Assembly: GCF_043555875.1 (NCBI RefSeq)
Contig: NZ_JBIGHW010000003.1
Coordinates: 1 to 64,000 of the forward strand
DNA length: 64,000 bases
Direction: 5' to 3'
Origin: Pelomonas margarita
GTDB taxonomy: Bacteria > Pseudomonadota > Gammaproteobacteria > Burkholderiales > Burkholderiaceae_C
In this document: piece after piece, positions 63,315 to 64,000 of the stretch
Position numbering within the stretch: the first letter of the stretch is position 1
How the letters are laid out: every line of letters starts with the position of its first letter
Position numbers and translations under genes: made by a program
The notes under the pieces: model-generated
The model's database searches: none
The model's input: only the letters and a program-made list of their open reading frames with translations
What the model was told of the DNA's origin: nothing

Positions 63315-64000
63315 GCGGGTGGGGTTGCGCTTCTTCAGCCACAAGTACAGGCCGCTGCCCAGCACCAGGATGGTGGCAATGTCCAGCAGCGCCCACAAGA
63401 TCTTCATCGGCATGCCGCCGTAGTCGCCGAAGTGCAGCGGCTGCGAGATCAGCAAGGCGTCCAGGTACCAGGGCATCTCCGGCGCGTTCGTGACCTGCGC
63501 CGTGCGGGCGTCCACCAGCACCGGGATCAGCAGCTTGGACGTCAGCGGCGTGTCGCCACGCATGAAAAACGTGGTGTGGTGCGGGCTGGAGAACGACGTG
63601 CCGGGGAAGGCCACGAAGAACAGCTTCTTGCCCGGCGCTGCGGCCTGGGCCGCGTCCAGCATGCGCTGCAGCGGCGCACGCTCACTTTCCGGCACCAGTG
63701 GCTGGCCCTGGTAGGGTTTCACCAGCTCGCCGACATGCTCGTACTGCCAATACTTGATCAGCAGGTCGGCCCAGGTGTTGATCATGCCCGTGGCGCCGAC
63801 GACGAAGCACCACACCAGCGTGACGATGCCGATCAGGTTGTGCAGGTCCAGCCAGCGCGTGCGTGCAGAGCGCTCGTGGCGCACGGTGCCGAAGTCCAGC
63901 TTGCGCATGAACGGCGCATACAGCACCACGCCCGACACCAAGGCCACCAGCAGCAGCAGGCCCATGAAGCCCAGGAACAGCTTGCCCGGCAGCCCGGCGA
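63255..64000 (-). CDS. PepSY-associated transmembrane protein, 5' end outside window
   Basis: The frame is open to the window edge (residues AGLPGKLFLGF precede the first ATG at 63965), so the start is missing. The visible part has hydrophobic segments GLLLLVALVSGVVLYAPF, LHNLIGIVTLVWCFVVGATGMINTWADL and ILWALLDIATILVLGSGLYLWLKKR, with the RWLDLHNLIG and QPLHFGDYGGMPMKILW motifs of PepSY-TM proteins. These inner-membrane proteins are often linked to siderophore uptake or ferric reduction, beside TonB-dependent receptors. The His in LHN and PLHFGD may bind haem. Role here unproven. Confidence 0.85.
   Translation of the reverse strand, partial: AGLPGKLFLGFMGLLLLVALVSGVVLYAPFMRKLDFGTVRHERSARTRWLDLHNLIGIVTLVWCFVVGATGMINTWADLLIKYWQYEHVGELVKPYQGQPLVPESERAPLQRMLDAAQAAAPGKKLFFVAFPGTSFSSPHHTTFFMRGDTPLTSKLLIPVLVDARTAQVTNAPEMPWYLDALLISQPLHFGDYGGMPMKILWALLDIATILVLGSGLYLWLKKRNPTRSPARAVVLGHAEQAVDTAR

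Overview
The window comes from a high-GC (about 70% by eye) Gram-negative chromosome. It fits a betaproteobacterium of the order Burkholderiales, in the Rubrivivax/Roseateles/Leptothrix-type lineage. Pointers to this are an OmpR/EnvZ pair, a RelA-type ppGpp synthetase, 3-hydroxybutyrate dehydrogenase (PHB use), PEP-CTERM exported proteins, czcCBA metal efflux, and ispF, ispD, mfd and serB lying in one neighbourhood. This placement is inferred from gene content and composition; no search was run. There is no phage, transposase, CRISPR array or rRNA operon. The only RNA gene seen is one tRNA-Val.

Layout. 1-4.1 kb: remnant of a pectin/hexuronate region (RraA-like protein cut by the window edge, broken GH2 glycosidase, ExuT-like transporter, two-domain carbohydrate esterase). 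4.4-5.9 kb: orphan cytochrome P450 and tRNA-Val(GAC). 6-9.9 kb: relA in an operon with an alpha/beta hydrolase, then bdhA. 9.9-13 kb: SIMPL-domain protein and ompR-envZ, whose spacer holds a strongly folded element. 13-20 kb: three related solute-binding-like proteins, ispF, a PlpD-type patatin phospholipase, a Leu/Ile/Val-type binding protein and ispD. 20-22.9 kb: RlmN/Cfr-family methylase, chalcone-isomerase-like protein, D-lactate dehydrogenase. 22.9-28.9 kb: czcI-like gene plus czcC, czcB, czcA. 28.9-31.3 kb: parDE and a DUF885 peptidase-like gene. 31.4-37.9 kb: mfd, a frameshifted repeat protein, serB and another solute-binding protein. 37.9-42.1 kb: S4 protein, two PEP-CTERM proteins and a frameshifted lipoprotein pectate lyase. 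42.5-48.9 kb: membrane protein with a ThDP enzyme, AI-2E family permease, Fsr-like MFS exporter and AraC regulator. 48.9-54 kb: solute-binding protein, nadA, ComFB, an SPFH plus ribbon-helix-helix module with a perfect operator palindrome, and nadB. 54.1-60.3 kb: three tandem S9 peptidases. 60.3-64 kb: sterol-desaturase-family hydroxylase, OruR-like AraC regulator, DUF2804 protein and a PepSY protein cut by the window edge.

How the genes work together. Pectate lyase, esterase and ExuT point to past or present pectin use, but the lyase and GH2 gene are both interrupted. nadA and nadB give the two steps from aspartate to quinolinate. ispD and ispF are two MEP-pathway steps separated here by unrelated genes. 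czcICBA forms a complete tripartite divalent-metal exporter. The features that most deserve follow-up are the ompR-envZ spacer element, the folded czcI-czcC spacer, the SPFH/RHH module, the S9 triplication, the local family of permease-less binding proteins, and two single-base frameshifts near gene starts.
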